The notes beneath the pieces are model-generated. The model was given only the letters and a program-made list of their open reading frames with translations. It did not search any database and was not told where the DNA came from. Below are positions 39,801-48,580 of a DNA stretch of 64,000 nucleotides, piece after piece. The translations under genes were made by a program, and so were the position numbers. Numbering within the stretch: the stretch's first letter is position 1; the number at the start of each line of letters is the position of its first letter. This DNA comes from DATCDE01 sp038252405. Lineage in GTDB: Bacteria > Actinomycetota > Actinomycetes > Prado026. The DNA lies in contig JBBSAJ010000003.1 of NCBI GenBank assembly GCA_038252405.1, positions 62,001 to 126,000 of the forward strand, written 5' to 3'.

Positions 39801-40694
39801 ACCGCCCTAGCGGCCGGCGACCGGCGGGCACTCGCCGACGCGTACGAGGCACTGCACGGAGCGTCGTCGATGCTCGGTGTCGAGCAGGACCAGCCATACG
39901 GGGAGCTGGCTCTGGCCCTGTACGAGGAGCTCGACGACCGCGCCGAGCAGTCCAAGGCGCTCAACAACTTGGCCGTGCTCGCCTGGCTGGAGGGCCGCGG
40001 GACGGACTCGGTGGACATGTTCCGGCGGGCGGAGACGGCAGCGGCCGAGGCCGGCGACACCCTCGGGGCGGCCTCATCGCGCTACAACGTGGGCGACGTG
40101 CTGCTGCGCATGGGGCGCGTCGCCGAGGCCGAAGAGGCACTGGCCGGGCTGCTGACGGTGTTCCGCGGGCTCGGTGCCGAGGACTTCCACGCGACCACGC
40201 TGCGGGTGCGCGGGCTCGCCCAGGTGCACCGGGGGGAGCTCGATGCCGGCCATGGCCTGCTGGTGCAGGCGCGCGGGGCCCTCGAGCTGCTCGGTCTGTC
40301 CGCCGAGGTGCTCGAAACGGATGCCGCCCTGGCGGAGGCCCTGATCGCCTCCGGCTCCCCCGACGCCGCGGCCACCGTCGCCGAGACCGCGGTGCAGCGC
40401 GCCGACTCCCTCGGCGCCGGCTACCTGCTTCCGACGCTGCACCGGCTTAGGGGCGCTGCCCTGCTGGACGCACGACGGCTGGACGAGGGCGAGGCCTGCC
40501 TACGGCTAGCGCTGCGGGCCTGCGACACGCACGGCGAGGAGATCGAGCGCGGCTTCATCCTCGCCGAGCTGGCTCGGGCGGCGAGGGAGCGCGCCGACGA
40601 GGCCCTGGCCAGCGCGCTCAGGGCCGACAGCGAGCGGGCCCTGGCCAGTCTGGGTTTCGTCGGTAGCGCCCGCTACCCCCGGTCAGGGCCGTAG
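36807..40694 (+). CDS. Tandem class III nucleotidyl cyclase with AAA ATPase and TPR domains (sAC-like)
   Basis: This 1295-aa protein resembles animal soluble adenylyl cyclase in architecture. Cyclase half 1 (~50-235) has both metal Asp positions (FVDISGFT, Asp55; VKWGGDAV, Asp105) but no Asn/Arg transition-state pair. Half 2 (~262-435) lacks the first metal Asp (FVQFSG, Gln270) but has the Asn383/Arg387 pair in KGDAINLAARVMG. One composite active site is therefore likely. An ATPase follows (Walker A IGEPGIGKSRL 481-491, Walker B LLVFDDVHLMDD ~605-616), then TPR-like helices to the end. The GTG start has only a weak Shine-Dalgarno. ATP versus GTP use is not provable by eye. It converges with the Ig-like gene (12-bp overlap). 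Confidence 0.88.
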   Translation: MVVDASEQVVDRPPSLVEDSASERLKPYVPRLAVDWLRHHPERTYQEVEGSLAFVDISGFTKLTERLARKGKVGAEEMSDTLNATFAALLEVAYHDGAGLVKWGGDAVLLLFDGPLHAKRAARAAYRMRATMRTIGRLRTSAGQVSLRMSVGIHSGTFHFFLVGDPAYHRELIVSGPAASMTADMEATADAGEIGLSPATAAQLDPRCVGQPKGAALLLRGEPGIPILGVPPGKEVHDLDLAGILPVAIREHLLAQPGEAEHRTVAVAFVQFSGTDALLEREGPQALADALHEVMANVQQATASHGVTFFETDINRDGGKIMLTAGAPVSRGHEEDRMLRAARLVIERAGTLPLRIGVNRGPVFSGDFGPFFRRTYSVKGDAINLAARVMGKAAAGEVLATQAVLDRARTSFATEPLPPFLVKGKSQPVHARRVGPVVADVQQPAGFGDRELPLVGRDAELAVLTAAIDDARQRRGRLVELIGEPGIGKSRLVAELRSLADDVDVLFTTCEEYESTTPYFPFRALLRSLLGLSRDVPPEIAYRRLHQRVAVNTPDLVPWLPLVGIPLDVAVPETEETRRLDPRFRKARVEEVTTELLELLLPTPTLLVFDDVHLMDDASVDLVRHLVAGVAQRPWMVLTTRRDNQPDGYAAEPGRATEVRPQPLDPAAALALVSVSTEHEPLPPHEMQALARRAGGNPLFLRGLVLAAQQTGSIDGLPDSVEDLITAQIDRLTPSERTLLRYASVLGATFTTTQLEAMLDGEPVTVDAQALRRLQAFLVPAGADRYGFRHALIRDTAYEGLPYRQRRRLHDRVGTTLEAAADTPEDQSELLSLHFFHAGRSDKAWHYSRVAGERAAAKYAYVEAAELYARAVEAAREVPGLPGSELALAHESLGNARFRIGALPGARTAFRQARGLVPDDPVRTADLLRKEAEVDQRLNQLTSALRALSRAMRLLEQGDPGDVAVLAERSRLEGFYAVVRQNQGRYRESLRWGRRAELTALAAGDRRALADAYEALHGASSMLGVEQDQPYGELALALYEELDDRAEQSKALNNLAVLAWLEGRGTDSVDMFRRAETAAAEAGDTLGAASSRYNVGDVLLRMGRVAEAEEALAGLLTVFRGLGAEDFHATTLRVRGLAQVHRGELDAGHGLLVQARGALELLGLSAEVLETDAALAEALIASGSPDAAATVAETAVQRADSLGAGYLLPTLHRLRGAALLDARRLDEGEACLRLALRACDTHGEEIERGFILAELARAARERADEALASALRADSERALASLGFVGSARYPRSGP

Positions 40695-42455
40695 CCGCGG
40701 GTCCTCCACGAACAGCACCGGCATCGTCAGCGCCCCCGTGAAGCGGTTGCCGGCTCGGGTGATCGCGTTGACGTCGACGCAGAACCCGGCTGCCTGAGCC
40801 TGGGAGGTGACGATCCGGCCGGTGGTCCAGCGGTTCCAGCTGGGCGCGCAAGCTGGCGCCTGGGCGAACGGCAGGTCACCTGTCGGGGTGTGGAGCGACA
40901 CGTAGACCGGGTAGGAGGTGAACTCCTCCCGCCCCTCGTCGTTGCCCCAATAGTTGTACCGAGCGAAACGTGGTTCCTCGCTCAGGTCGGGATGCGGGCA
41001 AGCGGTGGCCGAGCACTGCCAGTCGATCCGGGCCGGCTTCAGCGGGCTGGACGGCGTCCCGAAGCCGTAGAGCGGGTTGCCCGACGAGTCCTTGAAGCTG
41101 CCAGAGAGCTGGACCTGGGTACCTGCGGAGCACGGGGTCGGGTCGGTGCCGCAGGCACTGACGAGGAGAGACACGGTGCCGTTCGCCCCGTTGCCCAGGT
41201 CCGCTGTGGCCCGGCCGGGCACGTTGAGCAGCGACGGATCGATGGCAACACCAGGAGTTCCAGGAGCCTGCGTCACGAATGCGTTCACGTCGACGGACGT
41301 GGTCGCATCGGGGCTAAGACCCGGTGCGCTGGCGATCAGCGTGACGCCGAGGCCGACACCGGAGTAGGTGACCTCACTGATCGTCGTCGCGGGGTCGAGC
41401 TGCTGCTGGGACCGCGTGCTCAGGACGCCAACGGTCGGGTCCCCGGCATGCCCGGTGGCGGTGAGGGTCACCGCTCCCGCGTAGGGACTCGCGTTGTCGT
41501 AGGCATCGCGGGCCGTGACCTGGACATCGAACGACTTACCAGTGCTGAGGAGGCTCAGCGTGTCAGGGTGCAGGGGATCGCTGACCGCGTCGATGGTGAG
41601 GTGGGTGGGTAAACCGGGGATGACCGTGAATGACGTTGTCTGAGTCAGGCTGGTACTCGCCACTGTGACTGTGTAGGTGTACACGCCCGGACGGGTCGGG
41701 GCGTCGAGCGCCAGCGTCACTTTCCCGTCGACGGTCGACGCGGACCTCTGGGACCCGCCGGCGACGTGGACCTGGCCGTTCACCGTCACCGGGTCGACCA
41801 GGTTGCCGTAGGTGTCCGTCACGGTAGCGGTCGCGTTGAAGGCGGTGCCTGCGCCGACGCTGCCGGTCGGACCGGTCACCGACAGGTGGGCCGGCGGGCC
41901 GGGCCTCACCGTGACCTGCGGGTCGGTGCCGCTCTGACTGAACCGCTGACCTTCGCTCCAGCCGTCCGAGTTCTTGGCCGCAGCAGCCCAGGTCCACCGG
42001 CCTGGCGCAGTTGGGGTGGCGGTGATCGAGAACGTCAGCGTCCGCCCGGCTGCGACCTTCTTTGCCCCTCGGTCATCCGGAGTGTTCACCTGGACGAGCG
42101 TGCTGCCAGGGCTGCCACAGCCTGTGGGCGAGTCCGTCGAGCAGGTGGCCAGCGAGTAAGCCCAGCCGCTCGGTGAGGTCGTGGTCCCCAACGTGACGTT
42201 GGTGAATCCCGCCGGCACGACGACCTGTGCCGAACCCATGCTGTTCGAGCTCGTCGTCGCGTTGGTCAGGGTCAGCGTGAACGTCGTCGGCTGGCCGACC
42301 GTCGCCTGGACCGGGCCGATCGCCACCGTGAAGCTGGACGACTTGGCCGATCCCCAGGCGAGCGCCGCGGTCGCCGGCAGCACCGACACCACCAGGGCGC
42401 CGGCCAGCAGCGCCGCGCCGGACCAGAGCGAACGAGACCGCGGACGGCGTTTCAT
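40683..42455 (-). CDS. Secreted protein with tandem Ig-like beta-sandwich domains
   Basis: The 590-aa precursor has a Sec signal peptide (MKRRPRSRSLWSGAALLAGA, hydrophobic core to ~28, likely cleavage after ATAALA near residue 33). Several Thr/Val/Ser-rich beta-sandwich modules follow: TVGQPTTFTLTLTNATTSSN, VTVRPGPPAHLSVTGPTGSV, TSFTVIPGLPTHLTIDAV. The repeated PGPPAHL/PGLPTHL hinge marks module borders. The C-terminal ~200 residues carry several Cys. There is no sortase signal or membrane anchor, so it is probably released or wall-associated. The function is unknown; its stop overlaps the cyclase gene end by 12 bp. Confidence 0.82.
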   Translation of the reverse strand: MKRRPRSRSLWSGAALLAGALVVSVLPATAALAWGSAKSSSFTVAIGPVQATVGQPTTFTLTLTNATTSSNSMGSAQVVVPAGFTNVTLGTTTSPSGWAYSLATCSTDSPTGCGSPGSTLVQVNTPDDRGAKKVAAGRTLTFSITATPTAPGRWTWAAAAKNSDGWSEGQRFSQSGTDPQVTVRPGPPAHLSVTGPTGSVGAGTAFNATATVTDTYGNLVDPVTVNGQVHVAGGSQRSASTVDGKVTLALDAPTRPGVYTYTVTVASTSLTQTTSFTVIPGLPTHLTIDAVSDPLHPDTLSLLSTGKSFDVQVTARDAYDNASPYAGAVTLTATGHAGDPTVGVLSTRSQQQLDPATTISEVTYSGVGLGVTLIASAPGLSPDATTSVDVNAFVTQAPGTPGVAIDPSLLNVPGRATADLGNGANGTVSLLVSACGTDPTPCSAGTQVQLSGSFKDSSGNPLYGFGTPSSPLKPARIDWQCSATACPHPDLSEEPRFARYNYWGNDEGREEFTSYPVYVSLHTPTGDLPFAQAPACAPSWNRWTTGRIVTSQAQAAGFCVDVNAITRAGNRFTGALTMPVLFVEDPRLRP

Positions 42456-42632
42456 CGGGCCCCCAGGGCAAAGTCGTGAATTGGGGCAGCATGTCGGCTG
42501 CTCGGTGAAGCGTCAACGATCTTGGCGATCAGGGGTCGGATCGGACGGCTTTTCGGCCCAATCCTGTCGAAACTGTCACGTTGCGGTCACGCTGCGCTCG
42601 TGTCCCGTCGACGTGCGGCTCCCAGGGGCACG

Positions 42633-43055
42633 TCAGGACCGGTTGGCCGTCTCAGCCGCGCGCAGCCGGGCGCACAGCACCGCCAGCAGCCCCTTGCATG
42701 CGGCCGGGTCGTCAAGGACGGGGGCGAAGGCCAGCGGCGAGATGGCCGCCACGCCGGTGCCGTCCGCCCCCGCGCGGACCGTCGCCGACCGGGGCTGCCG
42801 GTCGATGAGCGCGATCTCGCCGAGGTAGGCGCCGGCGGACAGGGTGGCCCTGCGGACGCCGTTGACCTCGACGTCGGCGGTCCCGTCGGTGATCAGGACG
42901 AAGCTGGCCCCTGACTCCCCCTGCTCGGTGATCAAGGCCCCGGCCTCGAAGGTCATCCGGGTGGCACGCTGGGCCAGCTCCTGCCGGGTGGCATCGGACA
43001 ACCCTGCGAACAGGTCGATCTCGGCCAGCCGGTGCGCGATCTGGGTGCCCTGCAT
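42633..43055 (-). CDS. Stand-alone cyclic-nucleotide-binding (CRP-like) domain protein
   Basis: The 140-aa protein is a single CNB domain without a DNA-binding or catalytic domain. HRLAEIDLFAGLSDATRQEL is the N-terminal helix bundle. The phosphate-binding cassette GAYLGEIALIDRQPRSATVR has the Glu and Arg that contact cyclic nucleotide ribose and phosphate, so binding competence is likely. It is divergent from the MFS-CNB-patatin fusion across 124 bp and lies 1.9 kb from the cyclase gene. It could buffer cAMP or act as a regulatory subunit for a partner. Confidence 0.88.
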   Translation of the reverse strand: MQGTQIAHRLAEIDLFAGLSDATRQELAQRATRMTFEAGALITEQGESGASFVLITDGTADVEVNGVRRATLSAGAYLGEIALIDRQPRSATVRAGADGTGVAAISPLAFAPVLDDPAACKGLLAVLCARLRAAETANRS

Positions 43056-43179
43056 CTTCTGCGTCCTCTCGTCGTCTGGCCGCTAAGGCTAGAGGGACGG
43101 GCGCCGCGGCGGGAGGGTTCTCGATTGCTCACACAGGGCGCGGTGGCCGTCGGTAGGGTGCACCACCTGGGAGGTGATC

Positions 43180-46100
43180 ATGGCCGAGAGCGCAGTCCGT
43201 TCGCAGCCACCAACGAATTCCGCCGGTCGCGGCCGGGTGACCGACCGCACCGTCCTGCTCGTCGCGTCCTTCGGCGCGTTCCTGGCCTTCCTCGACGCGA
43301 CGATCGTCAACGTTGCGTTCCCCAGCATCCGGGCGTCCTTCGACGGGTCCTCAATCTCCAGCCTGTCCTGGATCCTCAACGCCTACAACATCGTGTTCGC
43401 CGCCTTCTTGGTGATCTCCGGACGGCTCGCCGACCTGGCCGGGCGTCGCCGGGCCTTTCTCTCCGGTGTGCTCGTCTTCACGGCGGCGTCCGCGATGTGC
43501 GCCATGGCCGGCTCGGTAGGCCTCCTCGTCGGTGCCCGGATGATCCAGGCGCTGGGCGCCGCCATCCTGGTCCCGGCGTCGCTCGCCCTGGTCGTCGAGG
43601 CCTTCCCCGCCCACCGCCGCGCACACGCGGTCGGGCTGTGGGGCGCGTCGGCGGCGCTGGCCGCGGGGCTCGGGCCGCCGATCGGCGGCGCCCTCGTGGA
43701 AGCCGGCGGCTGGCGCTGGGCGTTCCTGGTCAACCTGCCGTTCGGCCTGGCCGCCCTGTGGGCCGGGCGCCGGCTGCTCGTCGAGAGCCGCGCCCCGGGG
43801 CGGCGTCGACTGCCCGACCTCAAGGGTGCCGTGCTCTCCGCGGCGATGCTGGGCCTGCTCACGCTCGGCATCGTCAAGGGCAACGACTGGGGCTGGACCA
43901 GCTGGCAGGTCCTCGGCTGCTTTGCTGGCGCCGCCGTCCTGTTCGCCGGTTTCGTGGTCAGCTCGCGCCGGCACCGCTCACCGCTGCTCGACCCGGCCCT
44001 GCTGCGGATCCGGTCGTTCGCCGTGGGCAACCTTGCGATGATCATCGCGGGCATGGGCTTCTACGCCTACCTGCTGACGAACATCCTGTGGTTGCAGTAC
44101 GTCTGGGGCTACTCGGTACTGCGGGCCGGCCTGGCCCTCGTGCCGGCCGCGCTGGTCGCCGCCGTGCTGGCGGCCGTGCTGGGCCCGGTGGCCGAGAAGC
44201 GTGGGTACCGCCTGGTGATCATCCCGGGTGCCCTCGTCTGGGCGGTGGCGTACCTCTGGTACGCCACCCGGGTGGGGCCGACCCCCGACTTCCTCGGCCA
44301 GTGGCTGCCGGGGCAGCTGCTCAGCGGGCTCGGGGTGGGGGCCACCCTGCCGGTCCTGGGCAGCGCGTCCCTGGCTGCCGTCCCCGGGGGTCGGTTCGCC
44401 ACGGCCTCGGCGGTCAACTCCAGCGCCCGGCAGATCGGAGCCGTCCTCGGCATCGCGATCCTGGTCGTCCTCATCGGCACGCCGACCCCGACGACCGCGG
44501 TCACGGACTTCCGGCGCGGCTGGGTGTTCTCCTCACTCTGCTTCGTGGCCGTGGCCATCGTGGCGGCTCTCGTGGGTCGGGTTCGCGCGGAGCACGTCGA
44601 GGCAGCGGACGCCGACGAGCACCAGCCGGCCCTCGTCCGGCTGCCGGACGTGCCGCACCCGCCCGCTGCCGGGGGGGCAGCGACGTCCGCGCCGTTGGTA
44701 GCCGCGCCGCTGTTCGCCCGGCTGCCGGAGCGGGCCCGGACCCGGCTGGAGCAGGAAGCCGAACCGGTCGAGGTCGCGGCCGGGGACTGGCTGTTCCACG
44801 CCGGCGATCCGGCCGAGGACCTGTTCGTCGTCCGCTCCGGCCGGCTCGAGGTGGTCATCGACGGCGAGCCGGTGCGCCAGCTCGGATCCGGAGCGGTGCT
44901 CGGTGAGCTGGCCCTGCTCACCGGCGGGGTGCGCTCGGCCTCGGTGCGAGCCCGTCGGGACAGCCACCTGCTTCGCGTATCACGGGCGGCCTTCGAGGAC
45001 GCCGTCGGCGACGATGCGTCGGCGCTGCGGGCGGTCGCGGAGGTGCTCGCGGGCCAGCTGAAGGACGCGCGCCCAGCGGCTGCCGCCGGCTCCCCGCAAC
45101 CGCGGCTGGTCGCGGTCGTCGCCCTCGGGCCGGGTGCGCCGGTGGACGCGGTGGCCGACGTCCTGGTGAGCGGGCTGCGGCGCAGCCTCAGGGTCGGGGC
45201 CCCGGGTCGGGTCGGCCCGGACGGCCTGGAACGAGCGGAGCGTGACCACGACCGGGTCGTGCTGGTGGCCGAGGAGCAGGACGACGACTGGTGGCGGCTG
45301 TGCGTCCGGCAGGCCGACCATCTGGTGCTGGTGGCCGCGGCCGGTGCCGAGGCACCCGCTGGGCCACCGTTGGGGCGCACCCAGGCCGATCTCGTGCTGG
45401 TCGGCGCCCGGCCGGCGCCGGAACGCGTGCGAGCCTGGGCACAGACCATGGACCCGTGGCAGATCACCGTGACCGGCACCGACGACCTGCCCCTGGCACT
45501 GCGCCCGTTGACCGCACGCATCGCCGGCCGCTCGGTCGGGCTGGTGCTCGCCGGCGGCGGCGCCAGGGCCTTCGCGCACATCGGCGTCCTGCAGGAGCTG
45601 GCCCGGGCCGGCGTCCACGTCGACCGGGTCGCCGGTTCCAGCCAGGGCTCGATCATCGCTGCGCTGCACGCGATGGGGAACGACCCGGACACGATCCATG
45701 ACGCCTGCTACGAGGAGTTCGTGCGGGCCCGGCCGTTCAGCGACTACACCGTGCCGACCGTCTCTTTGGCCAAGGGGCGTCGCGCCGAGAAGGCGATGCG
45801 GCGGCACTTCGGCGACGCCCGGATCGAGGAGCTGCCCCGCCAGTTCCGTTGCGCCAGCACCGACCTGCAGTCGCGCTCGCGGTTCACCCACCGCAGTGGC
45901 ACGCTGGCCGACGCCGTCCTGGCTTCGATCGCGCTCCCCGTGCTGTTCCCCCCGAGACGGCACGACGGCCGGTTGCTCGCGGACGGCGGCATCCTGGACA
46001 ACCTGCCGGTGACCTTGCTCACCGAACGGGACGAGGGGCCGCTGGTCGCCGTCAACATCGGCATGGGCGCCGGAGGTGACCGGCCACGGCCGGAGGGACC

Positions 46101-46344
46101 GGGAGCCGCCACAGCGCCGCACCACGTCCGGGTGCCGTCACTCGGCGAGACCCTGCTGCGGACCATGTTCATCGGCAGCGGCGGCGCGGTGGAGTCGGCG
46201 CGGGCCGCCGGGGCGGTCGTCGTCACCCCGGCGGCCATGGGCGTGGGGCTGCTGGAGTTCCACCAGCTCGACCGGATGGTCGAGTCGGGTCGGGCGGCCG
46301 GCCGCGCGCTGCTCGACCAGGCCGGGCACCTGCTCAGCCAGTGA
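43180..46344 (+). CDS. Triple fusion: DHA2-type MFS exporter, CNB domain and patatin-like phospholipase
   Basis: One uninterrupted frame of 1054 aa encodes three modules. Residues ~20-480 are a DHA2 (EmrB/QacA-like, ~14-helix) drug exporter with FLDATIVNVAFPSI and RLADLAGRRRAFL. Residues ~510-640 are a CNB domain whose cassette GAVLGELALLTGGVRSASVR keeps the key Glu and Arg. Residues ~785-1050 are a patatin/RssA-like lipase: oxyanion loop GGGARAFAHIG (~790), nucleophile Ser821 in AGSSQGS and Asp935 in LADGGILDNLP. A Rossmann-like stretch links CNB and patatin, as in neuropathy-target-esterase relatives. ATG 43180 follows GGGAGG by five bases. All catalytic residues are present. Confidence 0.9.
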   Translation: MAESAVRSQPPTNSAGRGRVTDRTVLLVASFGAFLAFLDATIVNVAFPSIRASFDGSSISSLSWILNAYNIVFAAFLVISGRLADLAGRRRAFLSGVLVFTAASAMCAMAGSVGLLVGARMIQALGAAILVPASLALVVEAFPAHRRAHAVGLWGASAALAAGLGPPIGGALVEAGGWRWAFLVNLPFGLAALWAGRRLLVESRAPGRRRLPDLKGAVLSAAMLGLLTLGIVKGNDWGWTSWQVLGCFAGAAVLFAGFVVSSRRHRSPLLDPALLRIRSFAVGNLAMIIAGMGFYAYLLTNILWLQYVWGYSVLRAGLALVPAALVAAVLAAVLGPVAEKRGYRLVIIPGALVWAVAYLWYATRVGPTPDFLGQWLPGQLLSGLGVGATLPVLGSASLAAVPGGRFATASAVNSSARQIGAVLGIAILVVLIGTPTPTTAVTDFRRGWVFSSLCFVAVAIVAALVGRVRAEHVEAADADEHQPALVRLPDVPHPPAAGGAATSAPLVAAPLFARLPERARTRLEQEAEPVEVAAGDWLFHAGDPAEDLFVVRSGRLEVVIDGEPVRQLGSGAVLGELALLTGGVRSASVRARRDSHLLRVSRAAFEDAVGDDASALRAVAEVLAGQLKDARPAAAAGSPQPRLVAVVALGPGAPVDAVADVLVSGLRRSLRVGAPGRVGPDGLERAERDHDRVVLVAEEQDDDWWRLCVRQADHLVLVAAAGAEAPAGPPLGRTQADLVLVGARPAPERVRAWAQTMDPWQITVTGTDDLPLALRPLTARIAGRSVGLVLAGGGARAFAHIGVLQELARAGVHVDRVAGSSQGSIIAALHAMGNDPDTIHDACYEEFVRARPFSDYTVPTVSLAKGRRAEKAMRRHFGDARIEELPRQFRCASTDLQSRSRFTHRSGTLADAVLASIALPVLFPPRRHDGRLLADGGILDNLPVTLLTERDEGPLVAVNIGMGAGGDRPRPEGPGAATAPHHVRVPSLGETLLRTMFIGSGGAVESARAAGAVVVTPAAMGVGLLEFHQLDRMVESGRAAGRALLDQAGHLLSQ

Positions 46345-46386
46345 GCTGGCCGGGCACCTCGCGCAGGGCAGCCGCGTCCACCGCCG

Positions 46387-48459
46387 TCAGGTCGCGGCGT
46401 ACTCGTCGGACTCGACGGCCAGGCCGGAGCTGAGCAGGGCCGGCACCCGCTCCTCGGGCACCCCCCACTTGGCCAGCTGCTCGCGGACCTTCGCCTCCGC
46501 CTCGGCGGACTGGTCGGCCAGCAGCCGGCGCTGCGCCCAGGCCAGCTCACGCTGGCGCAGCGCCCGCTCCATGCGCTCCATCCTGGCGTCGTCCAGCGGC
46601 AGGTCGTAGGCGAGCGACGCGAACCGGGCGAGGTCCTTGCGGTAGTCGTGCCCCTTGGCCACGAACTTGCCGGGGATGACGTTCATGGCGTTCTTCACGT
46701 CGATCAGCGTGATCAGGAACGTGGTGTACGGCCGCCAGGCGACCTCCGGCGGCACCCCGGGCTCCCTGCCCTCGCGGGGGCCGAGCCAGTCGGGGGCCTG
46801 CACCGCCAGCGGGAACCAGAACTTCGGCATCGGGTCGTTGTGGTGCGTGAGCAGGAAGAAGCGGGCCCGCTGCCTGGCCTCCTCCGGCAGCGCCAGGTAC
46901 TCCTCGTAGGAGTCCACCTCGACGACCTCGCCGTGCGGGTCCCACACTGACGGCTCGGACAGCCAGCGCTGCCGCCACTTGGTGTTCGCGGGAGTGCCGA
47001 GGAACAGGCCCCGCTCGAGGCCGACACGGGAGAAACCCAGGGCGCCCTCCTCCTGGAAAACGTCCAGGGAGGTCTGCGCACCGAGGCTCTCACCGAAGAT
47101 CGCCAGCCGCGGACGGCGGTCCTCCGGGATCGCGTGCAGCCGCCACTTCAGCGCGTGCAGGAAGGCGTTGTTCTGGTCGATCCCGATGCCGACCCGGCCC
47201 AGGGACAGCGGCGAGGGGCGCAGCGAGTACTGCATGGCCACGCAGGCGACGTCACCGCGGGTCAGGTACTCCAGCGCCTCGGCCGTGACGTAGTTGAGGT
47301 AGCCGGTCCCGGTCGGCGACATGAACACGATCAGCTGGCGCTCGAAGGCGCCCAGCGCCTCCAGCTCGCGCATCGCCAGGTCGGCCCGGCCGCTGGTGGT
47401 GTCGTTGGACTCCAGTCCCACGAAAACCCGGATGGGAGCCATCGCCGGCTCGTCCATGACCTCGGTGATCTCGGCCGGGGTCAGCGCCATGTTGACGAAG
47501 CGGCGTCCCTCGCGGCCGACGTCCTGCCAGGAGACGGAGCTGCGCGGGCCACCGCTGACGAACTCCGAGGTCGGCGGGGTGCGGTAGGCGGCCTCGACGG
47601 CGTCCCCACCGTGCTCGGCCTTGTGGAAGACCTTCTGCAGCCCCGCATAGCCGGCGCCGGCCAGCAGCCCGGAAGCGGCCAGGTGGCCCATCGGCTTGGC
47701 GATCAGCTCGGCCCGCGGGGAGAGCGCCTGCACCACCGCGCCCACGCCGTCGGCGAACAGCCGCTCCCCCTCCGCGAGCACGAACATGCCGGCCGTGACA
47801 CCGGTGCCGACGAGCAGCGCGCGGCCGGTCGACACCGACGAGCTCTCCTTCAAGGACAGGCCCGAAGCGTCCGTCTCGACCCCGGCCCGCTCCATCGCCT
47901 TGCGCAGGGCGCGGTACTCGTAGGCGGCCAGTGCCCCGCCGACGGGGAGCGCGACCGGCACCTGCCGCCACCAGTCGCGGCCGCCCTCGCCGGAGAGCCG
48001 GTCGAAGGCGGCGTCCAGTCCCACCAGGATCGACCCGGACAGCCCGCCGACGGCGATCCGCCAGCTGGAGGTGCGGCCCCAGGCCCGGGTGATCCGCTCG
48101 TCCTTGCGCTGGGCCAGCACCCGCTGGGCCAGCACACCGGCGCCCATCGCCGCGACGTTGCCCACCAGGACGACGTTGCGGTGGGCGATCCGCTCGGTCC
48201 GGTCGGTCGGCCGGGCGCCGGTGACCTTGAAGGCCGCGCTCTCGATCAGCGACTGGGCCAGCGCGGTCAAGGCGTAGTTGAGGGTGACCGAGACGCCGGT
48301 GATGATCGCCTGGTCGGCGGTCGCGCGCGGCAGCAGCCCTCGGCTGAACGACCGTCCGACGCTGGTGGACGCGGCCAGCACGCCCGCCCGCTCGGGCAGC
48401 TGCATCCCCCGCTCGGTAGCGTTCAGCATCCGGCTGGCCAGCTGCACCACGTTCGCCAT
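46387..48459 (-). CDS. Abhydrolase_9-family membrane-associated alpha/beta hydrolase
   Basis: The 690-aa protein matches the Abhydrolase_9 (N and C) architecture. An N-terminal half with several hydrophobic segments (ATADQAIITGVSVTLNYALT, NVVLVGNVAAMGAGVLAQRV, ALLVGTGVTAGMFVLAEGER) is followed by a C-terminal hydrolase with IRVFVGLESNDTTSGRADLA, LIVFMSPTGTGYLN, and the nucleophile elbow LAIFGESLGAQTSLDVF. It is likely membrane-bound and acts on an unknown, perhaps lipid, substrate. ATG 48459 (MANVVQLASR) follows GGGAGAGGCGAG. It converges with the exporter-patatin fusion with a 42-bp gap. Confidence 0.85.
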   Translation of the reverse strand: MANVVQLASRMLNATERGMQLPERAGVLAASTSVGRSFSRGLLPRATADQAIITGVSVTLNYALTALAQSLIESAAFKVTGARPTDRTERIAHRNVVLVGNVAAMGAGVLAQRVLAQRKDERITRAWGRTSSWRIAVGGLSGSILVGLDAAFDRLSGEGGRDWWRQVPVALPVGGALAAYEYRALRKAMERAGVETDASGLSLKESSSVSTGRALLVGTGVTAGMFVLAEGERLFADGVGAVVQALSPRAELIAKPMGHLAASGLLAGAGYAGLQKVFHKAEHGGDAVEAAYRTPPTSEFVSGGPRSSVSWQDVGREGRRFVNMALTPAEITEVMDEPAMAPIRVFVGLESNDTTSGRADLAMRELEALGAFERQLIVFMSPTGTGYLNYVTAEALEYLTRGDVACVAMQYSLRPSPLSLGRVGIGIDQNNAFLHALKWRLHAIPEDRRPRLAIFGESLGAQTSLDVFQEEGALGFSRVGLERGLFLGTPANTKWRQRWLSEPSVWDPHGEVVEVDSYEEYLALPEEARQRARFFLLTHHNDPMPKFWFPLAVQAPDWLGPREGREPGVPPEVAWRPYTTFLITLIDVKNAMNVIPGKFVAKGHDYRKDLARFASLAYDLPLDDARMERMERALRQRELAWAQRRLLADQSAEAEAKVREQLAKWGVPEERVPALLSSGLAVESDEYAAT

Positions 48460-48580
48460 GGTCTCGCCTCTCCCATGCGTTCCGTCGCCCCCACCCTGCC
48501 CGATCCCGACTGTCTCGGGAAGCGGGTTCCCCGGCACCGGGGCTTTCGCCCCAGCCGGGCGACGCGCATAGGCTCACCCG

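Noticed and set aside
36807..48459. Classifying the cyclase/CNB/patatin locus outright as CBASS or Pycsar
   Set aside because: The cyclase is sAC-like with ATPase and TPRs rather than a CD-NTase or small PycC, and no defence-island neighbours are visible. Kept only as an analogy.
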